A DNA stretch of 64,000 nt. It comes from Nocardia bhagyanarayanae (lineage in GTDB: Bacteria; Actinomycetota; Actinomycetes; Mycobacteriales; Mycobacteriaceae). This document shows positions 1 to 9,022 of this stretch, in pieces. A program made the translations under genes and the position numbers. The stretch lies in the NCBI RefSeq assembly GCF_006716565.1, contig NZ_VFPG01000001.1, positions 2,542,001 through 2,606,000 on the forward strand, given 5' to 3'. Within the stretch, counting starts at the first letter, position 1. The number at the start of each line of letters is the position of its first letter. Below the pieces are notes generated by a model. That model was not told where the DNA came from, made no database searches, and worked only from the letters and a program-made list of their open reading frames with translations.

Positions 1-1
1 C

Positions 2-1582
2 GTGGTGACCCAGCGCGGCACGCTGCCCGAGGGCGCGACCATCGGGGAAGTGGTGCTCGCCGGTCTGGCCGACGACCAGATGACCGACGGCGTCGCCGAA
101 CACGAATGGGCCGCGAACCCGCGGATCCGCTCCGTCCTGGACGGCATCGGCATCCAGGGCCTCGGCATGGACACCCCGGTGACGAACCTGTCCGGCGGTG
201 AGCGCCGCCGCGTCGCGCTGGCCGCGGCGCTGGTGCGCGAGCTCGACCTGCTCGTGCTCGACGAGCCGACCAACCACCTCGACGTGGAGGGCGTGCAGTG
301 GCTGGCCGAGCACCTGCTGAGCCGCCGCTCCGCCCTGGTCGTCGTCACCCACGACCGCTGGTTCCTCGACACCGTCGCCACCAACACCTGGGAGGTCGTC
401 GGCGGCAAGGTCGAGAGCTACGAGGGCGGTTACGGCGACTGGATCTTCGCGCGCGCGGAACGGGCGCGGCAGGCCGACGCCACCGAGGCGCGGCGGCGCA
501 ATCTGGCCCGCAAGGAACTGGCCTGGCTGCGGCGCGGCCCGCAAGCGCGCACCTCCAAGCCGCGCTACCGCGTGGAGGCCGCCGAGGCGCTGATCGCCGA
601 CGTGCCGCCGCCGCGCGACAGCGTGTCGCTGGCCGCGTTCGCCAGGAAGCGGCTGGGACGGGTCGTCATCGAGTTGGAGGACACCACCCTCACCACGCCG
701 GACGGCCGCGAACTCGTGCGCGATCTGACCTGGCGCCTCGCGCCGGGGGAGCGGGTCGGCTTGGTCGGCGTCAACGGGTCGGGCAAGACCACCCTGCTGC
801 GCGCGCTGGCCGGTGACGTCGAGCCCGCCGCGGGCAAGCGCGTCCAGGGCCAGACGGTGCAGATCGGCTGGCTGCGTCAGGAACTCGACGACCTGCCGAC
901 CGATCTGCGGGTGCTCGAAGCGGTGCAGCAGGTCGCGCAGCGAATCATGCTGGGCGACAAGGAGATCTCCGCCGGACAGCTGGCCGAGCGGCTCGGCTTC
1001 ACCCCGGCCCGCCAGCGCACCCCGGTCGGCGATCTCTCCGGTGGCGAGCGGCGCAGGCTGCAACTCACCCGCATCCTGATGTCCGAGCCCAACGTCCTGC
1101 TGCTCGACGAGCCGACCAACGACCTGGACATCGACACCCTGCAACAGCTCGAGGACCTGCTCGACAATTGGGCGGGCACCCTGGTGGTCATCAGCCACGA
1201 CCGCTACCTGATCGAGCGCATCTGCGACTCCACCTGGGCGCTGTTCGGCGACGGAAAACTCACCAACCTGCCGGGCGGCATCGAGGAGTATCTGAAGAAG
1301 CGAGCCGCGCTGAGCGCACCCGCGCCCGCCCGCGCCTCCGCCGACAAGCCCGCCGCCGCGGCCACCGATTCCGCGGCCTACCGGGCGGCGCGCAAGGAAC
1401 TCACCAAGCTCGAGCGCGCCATCGACAAGCTCACCGAACGCGAGGAGCGCCTGCACGCCGCCCTCGCCGACGCCGCCACCGAACCCGACAAGCTCGTCAC
1501 CCTCGGCGCCGAGCTCAAGCAGGTCCTCGCCGAGAAGGAAACCGCCGAGGAGCGCTGGCTCGAACTCGCCGAAGGCGTCTGA
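2..1582 (+). CDS. ABC-F family ATPase, 5'-truncated by the window edge
   Basis: Soluble duplicated ABC ATPase of the ABC-F class, a family that acts on the ribosome (translation factors and antibiotic target protection) and has no membrane domain. The first nucleotide-binding domain keeps only its signature (LSGGERRRVALAAAL) and Walker B (LVLDEPTNHLD); its Walker A lies upstream of the window. The second domain is complete: Walker A GVNGSGKTT, signature LSGGERRRLQ, Walker B LLLDEPTNDLD, then SHDRY. A charged linker joins the two domains, and the C-terminal tail is rich in Lys and Glu and is probably a coiled coil. The GTG at position 2 is internal to the gene rather than its start. No membrane segments are visible. 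The subgroup and any resistance role cannot be judged from this fragment. Confidence 0.9.
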   Translation: MVTQRGTLPEGATIGEVVLAGLADDQMTDGVAEHEWAANPRIRSVLDGIGIQGLGMDTPVTNLSGGERRRVALAAALVRELDLLVLDEPTNHLDVEGVQWLAEHLLSRRSALVVVTHDRWFLDTVATNTWEVVGGKVESYEGGYGDWIFARAERARQADATEARRRNLARKELAWLRRGPQARTSKPRYRVEAAEALIADVPPPRDSVSLAAFARKRLGRVVIELEDTTLTTPDGRELVRDLTWRLAPGERVGLVGVNGSGKTTLLRALAGDVEPAAGKRVQGQTVQIGWLRQELDDLPTDLRVLEAVQQVAQRIMLGDKEISAGQLAERLGFTPARQRTPVGDLSGGERRRLQLTRILMSEPNVLLLDEPTNDLDIDTLQQLEDLLDNWAGTLVVISHDRYLIERICDSTWALFGDGKLTNLPGGIEEYLKKRAALSAPAPARASADKPAAAATDSAAYRAARKELTKLERAIDKLTEREERLHAALADAATEPDKLVTLGAELKQVLAEKETAEERWLELAEGV

Positions 1583-1597
1583 CCGAGCGGGTTCGGC

Positions 1598-2500
1598 TCA
1601 GCTCGACTCGGCCCGGCCCTCGGTCACCACCGGAAGGCAGGTCTGCACGAAGTCCGCGCCGAAGGTGGTGAGCACGATGCTGCGGTAGTGCACCTTGGTG
1701 CCGAACCCGGAGCGCTTCAACAACTCTCGCACCGGCGACTGCGCTTCGAGCAACTGGTAGCGGTTCGGGTTGTCGACCGGTTCCTTGGCGAACTCGATCA
1801 GCCCGAGCCTGCGCAGATTGGTCAGGTACTGCGGCACCCGGTTCGGGAAACGCAGCCCCGCATGGTCGCCGATCAGCGTGAGCCCGGACAGGTAGCGCTC
1901 GGCGCCGAGCGCCCTCGGTCGTCCGACGCGAATGTCGATCGAGGGCTGCGGTCCGTCTACGTGCAGGAAGCGCAGGATTCGCGCCTCGTCGGGCGTCAGT
2001 TCGGCGAGCATTCCGGCGAAGGCCGGGTGGATCTCGGACGCCTCGGCGTGGGTACTCGCCGAGAGGCGCAGCAGCGCGGCGCCCTGTTCGCGCAGCGTGG
2101 GCACGGCCGGGTCGGTGCGTTCGGGTGTGGCGGGAGGCAAGCCGAGCGCGCGGCGGACCGCGTCGCGGACCTCGGCTTCCGCCTCGGCGAGCACCTCGCG
2201 CGGCGGTACACCGGCGATGCTGCCCTTGACCACGGTTCCGGTGACGCCGAGCGCGGTGTCCACGGTCCACGCGGTGACCTCGGACGCGGCCGTGAACGCG
2301 ACCTTGGCGACTCCGCCCGCCGCGCGCACGGTCTGGCGCGGCGTCGGCACGCGCCGCCGGGCGGGCTTGTCGGTCGCGGGTTCGATCTCCGATAGCGGCC
2401 ACCGGGCGAGTTCCGTCGACGGCGCGACGGACTCGGAATGCTCGGTGGCCTGGATATCGTCGGCGTCCGATCCCGCGTTGTTCTCGCCCGAGCCCGTCAT
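1598..2500 (-). CDS. Abi-alpha/DUF4393-like protein (paralogue 1)
   Basis: Protein of about 300 residues that I place in the Abi-alpha (DUF4393) family, some members of which are linked to abortive infection; function here is unproven. The signature block is near mid-protein, LTPDEARILRFLHVDGPQP, followed by a region ending in YLTNLRRLGLIEF and a C-terminal FGADFVQTCLP. The same blocks recur in the gene at 4177-5052, so the two are paralogues. The N-terminal 60 residues are acidic and low in complexity. The start chosen is the ATG at 2500, whose ATGA overlaps the stop of the DUF445 gene and indicates translational coupling; an ATG two codons upstream (2506) is also possible. The two genes form an operon. 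Confidence 0.65.
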   Translation of the reverse strand: MTGSGENNAGSDADDIQATEHSESVAPSTELARWPLSEIEPATDKPARRRVPTPRQTVRAAGGVAKVAFTAASEVTAWTVDTALGVTGTVVKGSIAGVPPREVLAEAEAEVRDAVRRALGLPPATPERTDPAVPTLREQGAALLRLSASTHAEASEIHPAFAGMLAELTPDEARILRFLHVDGPQPSIDIRVGRPRALGAERYLSGLTLIGDHAGLRFPNRVPQYLTNLRRLGLIEFAKEPVDNPNRYQLLEAQSPVRELLKRSGFGTKVHYRSIVLTTFGADFVQTCLPVVTEGRAESS

Positions 2501-3819
2501 ACCCATGTCGTCGCCACTCCCGTTCCGAAGATCAGAATGTGAGCGTATCCGGCCAAGAGGCCCAGCGCGCCGCCATGGACGAAAAGCAACCATTCATCCT
2601 GTTTGATGGCCGAGCGCAGCATTTCCACGAAGTCCGGAGGCTTCAGGGCGGACATCTGTTTGGCGATGTAATCGTTGATCTGCTTGCCCTGCTGGAGGTT
2701 GAAGTCCGGATCGGCGAACGCGATCGGCGCGATGGACATCGCCTCGGTGGTCAGCGTCGCCTGCAACGAGTCGTACTCGCGGCTGCCGAGCATGAATTTC
2801 ACCGCGGGCCGCGCCGGGCCGAGCGCCCGGTCGGCGGCGGGCCGCAGGGTGTCCTCCAGCATCTGCATGGTGCGATCCGAGCGCGGACCGTTGAGCAGTT
2901 CGTCGCCGATGTTGGCCACCGTCATCACCTGGCTCGACACGAGTTCGGCGTAGCCGTCGGTGATCTCGGACTGGCGCTTGATCAACAGGCCCTGCCGCCA
3001 CGGGCACCACCACTTCGGGTAGGCCGGGGCGAAGATCATGTTGATGCCGATCCAGTTGACCACCCACCCGATGATCACACCGCCGAGCGGCAGCACCACC
3101 CAGGTCGACCACCCGGTGACGTGCAGGACGAGCACGAGCAGCGCACCCATCGGCGCGCCGAAGTAGAAACCGAAGTTCTGCATGAACCGAAGCTCTTTGG
3201 CGCCGAGCACCTGGAACAGCGTGTTGAGCAGATGCGGCCGGGCCTGGAAGTAACGGATCACCATCTGTTTGACATCGATCAGCTGATCGATGTTCGCGCC
3301 GAGTTCCTCGGTCAGCTCGCGCAGGATCTCGGGCAGCTGCTGGCGCACCCGCGCGTGCACCATGTCGCGCACCTGACTGGGAAGGTTGTACCAGAGCTGC
3401 GGGTGCTCGCGGCGCAGGATCTCCTCGACGATATCGGTGATCTGCGCGTCGGCGATGCTGGCCAAATGTTCGGCGAGCTTGTCGGGTTCGAGTTCGCGAT
3501 AGAAATCGGAGACGCTACCGAGCTTGGCGAGCCCTTTGTCGACGGCGATGCTGGCCATTTTGTCGGCGCGTGAGGGCACGATGCCCTGCCAGCCCATCCT
3601 TCCGTCGTAACTCAGCAGCGGGAGGACCTGGATTCGCTTGGGCAGGAAAGGATAGAGCGCCCGGAGGCCGGGTACTCGGACGCCGTGAAAGGCGATGGGC
3701 TGGAACAGCATGAGCACGCCGGTCCAGTTCGTGATGTAGCCGATCACTCCTGTGAAAAGCGGAATGGTCAAAAGCTCGAGGAGGATCGTGGGGTGAACTC
3801 CGAAAACACTCTCTAACAA
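2497..3819 (-). CDS. DUF445 family membrane protein
   Basis: DUF445 protein of 440 residues, function unknown. It has a hydrophobic N-terminus (LLTIPLFTGVIGYITNWTGV), a long soluble helical middle part rich in short amphipathic stretches, a second membrane pair around LLVLVLHVTGWSTWVVLPLGG followed by GWVVNWIGINMIF, and a hydrophobic C-terminus (GGALGLLAGYAHILIFGTGV). The repeated YITNWTGV / VVNWIGINMIF motifs are typical of the family. An AGGAGG at 3826-3831 directly abuts a GTG at 3825 but lies six bases from the TTG at 3819, so I prefer the TTG start. It is the first gene of a two-gene operon with the DUF4393-like gene, and is divergent from a second DUF4393-like gene. Confidence 0.85.
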   Translation of the reverse strand: MLESVFGVHPTILLELLTIPLFTGVIGYITNWTGVLMLFQPIAFHGVRVPGLRALYPFLPKRIQVLPLLSYDGRMGWQGIVPSRADKMASIAVDKGLAKLGSVSDFYRELEPDKLAEHLASIADAQITDIVEEILRREHPQLWYNLPSQVRDMVHARVRQQLPEILRELTEELGANIDQLIDVKQMVIRYFQARPHLLNTLFQVLGAKELRFMQNFGFYFGAPMGALLVLVLHVTGWSTWVVLPLGGVIIGWVVNWIGINMIFAPAYPKWWCPWRQGLLIKRQSEITDGYAELVSSQVMTVANIGDELLNGPRSDRTMQMLEDTLRPAADRALGPARPAVKFMLGSREYDSLQATLTTEAMSIAPIAFADPDFNLQQGKQINDYIAKQMSALKPPDFVEMLRSAIKQDEWLLFVHGGALGLLAGYAHILIFGTGVATTWV

Positions 3820-3825
3820 CGACAC

Positions 3826-3831
3826 CCTCCT
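3826..3831 (-). promoter_or_regulatory. Shine-Dalgarno that decides the DUF445 start
   Basis: A perfect AGGAGG on the minus strand. Spacing is zero to the GTG at 3825 and six bases to the TTG at 3819. The TTG is therefore the more likely initiation codon. Confidence 0.6.
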
Positions 3832-4176
3832 GCCGAAAAACCGGTGATCGCCGCCTCACCGGCACCTCAAAGTAGCACCCCGTCGGCAGCTGGACCCTAA
3901 TGTGAGTCGCGACGCCGCGTCCACCGGGCGACGCGGTAGTGTCTGAGACATCAGTCACAGTATCTGCCTCGAATGCGGCATTGTCTCGGTCGGGGCGAGA
4001 GAATGGCGTCCGCCACATCCGTTTCGCGGAATGAAACATGCTGGGGTGCTGGCGATCGGGTCCGACGGTTTGGTCGGCCGGGACGCGCGAACGGTTGGGG
4101 TTCGCTACACCTGGAAGCCCATCGGGCAATAATCTGTGGGCGGATTCGTTCACTTGGCGACACTTCGGAGTAGGAC
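3832..4176. promoter_or_regulatory. Divergent intergenic region between the two Abi-alpha-like operons
   Basis: About 345 bp without a supported gene, lying between the leftward DUF445/DUF4393 operon and the rightward DUF4393 gene, so both promoters should sit here. I see an 11-bp perfect palindrome, TGTCTGAGACA, at 3940-3950, which could be an operator half of unknown specificity. I could not assign -35/-10 boxes with confidence. Confidence 0.4.
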
Positions 4177-5052
4177 GTGGCAGACGAAAGGACCGGACAG
4201 GACGTGGCCCGGGCCGGTTCCCGCGCGGTAGAGCGCAGCTCGGATGTCGAACAGCGGCAGATCAGCAACGAGGCGAGGCTGATCCGCGGTGTGTTCCGAG
4301 CCGCCGGGCTGGCGGCGGGCACCGCGGTGCGCGGCGGCCAGTGGGCGGTGAACACCTCGTACGAGGTCACCAAGGAGATCGCCCAGGCCGCGCTGGACGG
4401 CGAGTCCTCGGCCGAGATCGCCGAGCGGACCGGCAACGCGCTGCGTTCGATCGCGCGCAGCGCGCTCGGCGTGACCGAGGGCTCGGTGCGCGAAATCGTC
4501 AGCTACGTACCAACTCCCGCGAACGGCCCGCAGCAGGCCATCGCGGTGGGTTCGTATCTGCGTTCGGCGACCACCGAGGAATTGCGGCGCCGCGGTGACG
4601 CGCTGCTCGCGCGTTCGGCCGACGTCTACTTCACCGAGGACGTGCACCCGGCCTACGACCGGATTCTCGACGAACTGGCTCCCGACGAGGCGCGCATCCT
4701 GCGCTTCATGTCGCTCAACGGGCCGCAGCCCGCGGTGGACGTGCGCACCAACCGTCCGCTCGGCATCGGGTCCGAGCTCGTCCAGGGCGACCTGACCTCG
4801 GTGCCGGAGCAGGCCGGCGTGCGCTATCCGGACCGGGCGCGGTCGTATCTGATCAACCTCAACCGGCTCGGTCTGACGCTGACCTCCGACGATCCGGTGG
4901 TGCTCAGCCGCTACATGGTGCTCGAGGTGCAGCCGGTGGTCGAGGCCGCGCTGAAGAAGGCCGGTCGCGCGCCGAAAATCGTGCGCAAGAGTTTGCGGCT
5001 GACCGAATTCGGCGAGGATTTCTGCCGTACCTGCTTTACCATCGGTAGTTGA
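4177..5052 (+). CDS. Abi-alpha/DUF4393-like protein (paralogue 2)
   Basis: Protein of 291 residues, paralogous to the product of 1598-2500. Shared blocks are LAPDEARILRFMSLNGPQPAV, the DVRTNRPLGIGSELV region, SYLINLNRLGLTL and the C-terminal FGEDFCRTCF. The conserved cysteine region near the C-terminus (DFCRTCF here, DFVQTC in the paralogue) is common to both. It starts with GTG at 4177, seven bases from a weak GGAG-containing ribosome-binding site. Family membership in Abi-alpha is from remembered motif pattern. There is no operon partner: the next gene begins 93 bp downstream after its own leader. The molecular function is not known. Confidence 0.65.
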   Translation: MADERTGQDVARAGSRAVERSSDVEQRQISNEARLIRGVFRAAGLAAGTAVRGGQWAVNTSYEVTKEIAQAALDGESSAEIAERTGNALRSIARSALGVTEGSVREIVSYVPTPANGPQQAIAVGSYLRSATTEELRRRGDALLARSADVYFTEDVHPAYDRILDELAPDEARILRFMSLNGPQPAVDVRTNRPLGIGSELVQGDLTSVPEQAGVRYPDRARSYLINLNRLGLTLTSDDPVVLSRYMVLEVQPVVEAALKKAGRAPKIVRKSLRLTEFGEDFCRTCFTIGS

Positions 5053-5145
5053 TCTTCTCGGGCGGCGAGCCCGTCCGTTGATAGCAATCTGATACAGATC
5101 TCCCAAACCGTGAAGCTCGGCGGCTTCGGATGGGATTGTTGAGGT

Positions 5146-5850
5146 ATGGATCAGGGAAGCGGCGAGCAGGGGCGCGGCGACTCGACCGTCGACGCGGCCG
5201 AGGAGACCGCGGAGCGCACGGAGGACACCGCCGAGCGCGCCGAGCCGCGCAACGGCGCCCAGACGGAGGAGGGTGACCTCCTGGATCCGCGGCGCGTCAT
5301 CCGGCCGCCCGCCGATCGGCCGGGCATGGACGACGTCGCGGCTATCAGCCGTCTGAAGTTCCGCTACCTGCGCGCGCTGGACACGAAGTCCTGGGAAGAA
5401 TTCGCCGACACCATGATTCCCGAGGCCACCGCGACCTACAGCGAGTATCTCCAGTTCGAATCGCGCGACGCCTTCCTCGCCTTCATGCGCAACACGCTCG
5501 GCCCGCACGTCATCACCGAGCACCGCTGCGACCATCCCGAGGTCGACGTGGACGGCGACACGGCAACGGGCACTTGGTATCTCGCCGATACGGTGCTGAT
5601 CCCCGCGCACAACATGCTGCTGCGCGGCGCGGCCTTCTACACCGACCGCTACGTGCGCTGCGACGACGGCCACTGGCGGATCGCGCACACGGGTTACGAG
5701 CGCACCTACGAGGTGGTTGTGTCGCTGAGCGACCTGCCGAGCCTGCGCCTGACCTCCAGTCGCTGGGGTCTGATCGCCAGGGAGGACGGCATAGCGCCGG
5801 TGGAGCGCGACCCGGGCAGCGCGCCGCCGCGGGAGCCCGAAGCCGAATGA
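5146..5850 (+). CDS. SnoaL/NTF2-fold protein
   Basis: Protein of 234 residues. The first 55 or so residues are acidic and disordered. The rest is a SnoaL-like (NTF2-like) domain: MDDVAAISRLKFRYLRALD, then WEEFADTMIPEATATY, a central TEHRCDHPEVDVDGDTATGTW strand region and GHWRIAHTGYERTYE. This cone-shaped fold is used by isomerases, hydratases and dehydratases, but also by non-enzymatic proteins, so no reaction is assigned. The stop codon overlaps the start of the ECF sigma factor (ATGA), which implies translational coupling. That sigma factor carries its own C-terminal SnoaL-like domain, so the pair may function together; this is inference. Confidence 0.75.
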   Translation: MDQGSGEQGRGDSTVDAAEETAERTEDTAERAEPRNGAQTEEGDLLDPRRVIRPPADRPGMDDVAAISRLKFRYLRALDTKSWEEFADTMIPEATATYSEYLQFESRDAFLAFMRNTLGPHVITEHRCDHPEVDVDGDTATGTWYLADTVLIPAHNMLLRGAAFYTDRYVRCDDGHWRIAHTGYERTYEVVVSLSDLPSLRLTSSRWGLIAREDGIAPVERDPGSAPPREPEAE

Positions 5851-6809
5851 CGGCGGGATCCGTGCGGACGGCCGAAGCCGAGTTCGAACGCATGGTCGCT
5901 CCGCTGCGCGCGGAACTGCACGTGCACTGCTACCGCATGCTCGGTTCGACGCACGACGCCGACGACGCGGTGCAGGAGTCGCTGGTGCGGGCCTGGCGCA
6001 ACCTCGACAAGCTGACCGACCCCGCCGGACTGCGGCCCTGGCTCTACCGGATCGCGACCAACCGCTGCCTGACCCTGCTCGAGACTCGCCGCCGCCGCGA
6101 GCTGCCGGTGGACCTGAGCCCCGGCGCGCCGCTGACCGATATCGCCTGGCTGGAGCCCTATCCCGACGCCGATGTGCGAGGCAGGGCGCCCGAGGCACGG
6201 TACGCGGCGCGCGAGGCGGTGGAGCTGGCGTTCGTCGCCGCGCTGCAATATCTGCCCGGACTCCAGCGCGCCGCGCTGGTGCTGCGCGACGTGCTCGGTT
6301 TCTCGGCCCGCGAAACCGCCGAACTGCTGGAGATCAGCGTGGCCTCGGCCAACAGCGCGTTGCAGCGCGCGCGGGCCGGGGTCGAGGCGCGGTTGCCCGC
6401 GCAATCTCAGCAGCGCGCGCTGCACACGATGGCCGACCACGAGATCCGCGAGTTGGCGGGGCAGTACGCCGCGGCATGGGAGTCGGGCGACGTGACGGCG
6501 ATCGTCGCGTTGCTCAGCGCGGACGCGAAGTACTCGATGCCGCCGCTGCCCGAGTGGTACGAAGGGCAGGCCGCCATTCGCGAGTTCCTGCTCGGCGGTC
6601 CGCTGCGGTACCGCTGGCGTTTTCTGCTCACCTCGGCCAACGGCCAGCTGGCGTTCGGTACCTATCTCTGGGAGGAAGAGCGCGCGGTGTTCGCTGCCAT
6701 GGCGCTGGACGTGGTCGCGGTGCGCGAGGGCCGGATTTCCGAGGTGGTCTCGTTTCTCGAACCCGCGCTCTTTCCGTCTTTCGGCCTGCCCCTCGACCTG
6801 TCCGCCTGA
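5847..6809 (+). CDS. ECF sigma factor with C-terminal SnoaL-like domain (SigG/TIGR02960-like)
   Basis: RNA polymerase sigma-70 factor of the extracytoplasmic function type, 320 residues. Region 2 is visible as RMLGSTHDADDAVQESLVRAW with LRPWLYRIATNRCL; region 4 as LPGLQRAALVLRDVLGFSARE followed by ETAELLEISVASANSALQRAR. The linker WLEPYPDAD is typical of the TIGR02960 group that includes mycobacterial SigG. From about residue 195 a SnoaL-like domain follows (HEIRELAGQYAAAWESGDV, FGTYLWEEE), which in this group is thought to modulate activity in place of a separate anti-sigma factor. The start ATG at 5847 overlaps the stop of the upstream SnoaL gene. No anti-sigma gene is adjacent. Confidence 0.85.
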   Translation: MTAGSVRTAEAEFERMVAPLRAELHVHCYRMLGSTHDADDAVQESLVRAWRNLDKLTDPAGLRPWLYRIATNRCLTLLETRRRRELPVDLSPGAPLTDIAWLEPYPDADVRGRAPEARYAAREAVELAFVAALQYLPGLQRAALVLRDVLGFSARETAELLEISVASANSALQRARAGVEARLPAQSQQRALHTMADHEIRELAGQYAAAWESGDVTAIVALLSADAKYSMPPLPEWYEGQAAIREFLLGGPLRYRWRFLLTSANGQLAFGTYLWEEERAVFAAMALDVVAVREGRISEVVSFLEPALFPSFGLPLDLSA

Positions 6810-6916
6810 ATTTTCCCGCGCTCCGATGAGTTCGGCGCACGGCCCGGGTTGTACCGACGACGGGATCGACCCGCACGCCGCCGCGCCCGGCGGCCGTACC
6901 GAAGGGAATGCCGACC

Positions 6917-7354
6917 ATGAACGACGAAGCGCTGATCCGCGAGCTGATCGAACGATGGGCAGACGCCGTGCGCGCGGGCGACCTCGCCGGAGTGCTCGCC
7001 GGCCACGCCGACGACATCGTCATGTACGACGTGCCGCCGCCGAACGAGGGGGTGCGCGGCATCGACGCTTACCGGGAGACCTGGCCGCCGTTCTTCCGGT
7101 GGCTCGCCGAGGGCGCGGTGTTCGAGATCGTGTCGCTGGACGTCACCGCGGGCAGCGACGTGGCGTTCGCGTACGCGCTGTTGCGCTGCGGTAAGCCCGA
7201 GGAGTTCCGCGTCGACCCGGCCAACCGGTTACGGCTGACCATCGGACTGCGCAAGTCGGGCGGCCGCTGGCAGGTCACCCACGAACACCATTCGTTCCCG
7301 CTGCCGATCTCCGCGCCGGCCGAATCGGAAACCCCTGCGCTGCAACGGGACTGA
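6917..7354 (+). CDS. SnoaL-like (DUF4440/YybH-type) protein
   Basis: Small protein of 145 residues with an NTF2-like fold: MNDEALIRELIERWADAVRAGDLAGVLAGHADDI, the YDVPPPNEGVRGIDAYRETW motif, and a C-terminal GGRWQVTHEHHSFPLP. The family is broad (ketosteroid isomerase-like proteins). No catalytic assignment is safe. I chose the ATG at 6917 because GAAGGGA stands about nine bases upstream; an in-frame ATG at 6908 lies too close to that site. It is the third SnoaL-type domain within 2.2 kb, next to the ECF sigma factor. Confidence 0.75.
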   Translation: MNDEALIRELIERWADAVRAGDLAGVLAGHADDIVMYDVPPPNEGVRGIDAYRETWPPFFRWLAEGAVFEIVSLDVTAGSDVAFAYALLRCGKPEEFRVDPANRLRLTIGLRKSGGRWQVTHEHHSFPLPISAPAESETPALQRD

Positions 7355-7378
7355 TATCGAGCCGGAGCCGCGCCGCCG

Positions 7379-9022
7379 TCAGTTGTCGGCGGCGGCGACC
7401 AGCGGTTCCAGCGTCAGCTTCGGGTGTTCCTTCTCGATGTACTGCAACCGCCACTTGTCGCTGAACAGGGCGAGCAGCGCGCCGTCGCTGCGGGTGAACA
7501 CCTCGACGCCGCGCTGGCGGCCGAGTTCCTCCGCCGAGGCGGCGTCGGTGCGCCTGGCCAGCGAGTAGCCGAGGTGCTCCATGTTCGTCTCGACGTTGAA
7601 CTCCGCGAGCATGCGCGCGGTGACCACCTCGAACTGCATCGGGCCGACGGCCGCGAGCACGGGGGCGGCGTCACCGCGGATGTCGTTGCGCAGCACCTGC
7701 ACCACGCCCTCGGAATCGAGCTGGTCGATGGCCTTGCGGAACTGCTTGTACTTGCCCGCGGTCCGCGCGCGCAGCACCGCGAAGTGCTCCGGCGCGAAGG
7801 ACGGGATCGGCGGGAACTCCACCTTCTTGTCCACGTACAGCGTGTGGCCGGGCGCCAGCGCGGTCGCGTTCACCAGGCCGACCACGTCGCCGGGGTAGGC
7901 GGTGTCGACGGTGGCGCGCTCACGGCCGAACACGGTGAGCGCGTATTTGGTGGCGAACGGTCGTCCGGTCTGTGCGTGCGTCACGACCATGCCGCGCTCG
8001 AACTCGCCCGACACGATCCGCATGAACGCGAGCCGGTCCCGGTGCGCGGTGTCCATGCCCGCCTGCACCTTGAACACCACGGCGCTGAACGGATCGGTGG
8101 TGGCGCGCGGCGTGCCGTCGACGGCCTTGCGCGCGCCGGGCGCGGGGGCCAGCGCCACCAGCGTCTCCAGCAGCTGGCGCACGCCGAAGTTCAGCATCGC
8201 GGAGGCGTAGATGACCGGCGAGGTCTGCCCGGCGAGGAACAACTCCTGGTCGTGGTCCTGCCCGGTCGCCGAGAGCAGTTCGCTCTCCTCGACCGCCGTC
8301 GTCCACGCCTCGCCCTCGCGGACCTCGGCCGACTCCGGGGTGATCGACTCCTCCGGCGCGATCGTCGCGCCGCCCGCGGTGCGGGTGAAGTGGATGTATT
8401 CGAGCGCCTCGCCGTCGGTGCCGCGGCGCAGCAGACCGCGGAAATCTCCGGCGATGCCGACCGGAAGGAACAGCGGCGTCGGGGTGAGGCCGATGCGCTC
8501 CTCGATCTCGTCGAGCAGCTCGAGCGGCGCGCGGCCGGGCCGGTCCCACTTGTTGATGACGGTGATCACCGGGATGCCGCGGTGGCGGCAGACCTGAAAC
8601 AGCTTCAGTGTCTGCGGCTCGAGGCCCTTGGCGGCGTCGATGAGCATCACGGCCGCGTCCACCGCCGTGAGCACCCGGTAGGTGTCCTCGGAGAAGTCGG
8701 AGTGGCCGGGGGTGTCGACCAGGTTGATGACGCTGTCGACCTCGGAGCCCGCGGCGCGGTAGTTGAACTGCAACGCGGTCGAGCTGACCGAGATGCCGCG
8801 CGCCTTCTCCATCTCCATCCAGTCGGAGACCGTCGACTTGCGGCCCGCCTTGCCGTGGATCGCGCCCGCCTCGGAAATCATCCTGGCGTGCAGCGCCAGT
8901 GCCTCGGTGAGCGTCGACTTGCCGGCGTCCGGGTGGGAGATCACTGCGAAAGTGCGGCGCCGGGCGACCTCGGCGGGCAGTCCGCGCGGGGTGGGCGCGA
9001 CGACGTCCTCAGGGGCGGTCAA
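7379..9022 (-). CDS. prfC: Peptide chain release factor 3
   Basis: Translational GTPase RF3, which removes RF1/RF2 from the ribosome after peptide release. It has 547 residues against about 529 in E. coli. GTP-binding motifs are in order: SHPDAGKST (G1), the GISVSSTALQF switch I, DTPGHSDF (G3) and NKWDRPGR (G4). The C-terminal part contains QFEVVTARM and the end region KLTLEPLVAA. The open frame continues upstream to 9562, but that extension is antisense to the rplY leader and has no RF3 similarity. The TTG at 9022 is preceded by GAAAGG at nine bases and gives the expected length. It is a single gene, divergent from rplY. Confidence 0.93.
   Translation of the reverse strand: MTAPEDVVAPTPRGLPAEVARRRTFAVISHPDAGKSTLTEALALHARMISEAGAIHGKAGRKSTVSDWMEMEKARGISVSSTALQFNYRAAGSEVDSVINLVDTPGHSDFSEDTYRVLTAVDAAVMLIDAAKGLEPQTLKLFQVCRHRGIPVITVINKWDRPGRAPLELLDEIEERIGLTPTPLFLPVGIAGDFRGLLRRGTDGEALEYIHFTRTAGGATIAPEESITPESAEVREGEAWTTAVEESELLSATGQDHDQELFLAGQTSPVIYASAMLNFGVRQLLETLVALAPAPGARKAVDGTPRATTDPFSAVVFKVQAGMDTAHRDRLAFMRIVSGEFERGMVVTHAQTGRPFATKYALTVFGRERATVDTAYPGDVVGLVNATALAPGHTLYVDKKVEFPPIPSFAPEHFAVLRARTAGKYKQFRKAIDQLDSEGVVQVLRNDIRGDAAPVLAAVGPMQFEVVTARMLAEFNVETNMEHLGYSLARRTDAASAEELGRQRGVEVFTRSDGALLALFSDKWRLQYIEKEHPKLTLEPLVAAADN

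Noticed and set aside
4150..6198. 682-codon minus-strand frame
   Set aside because: Antisense to four supported plus-strand genes, Arg-rich and without motifs.
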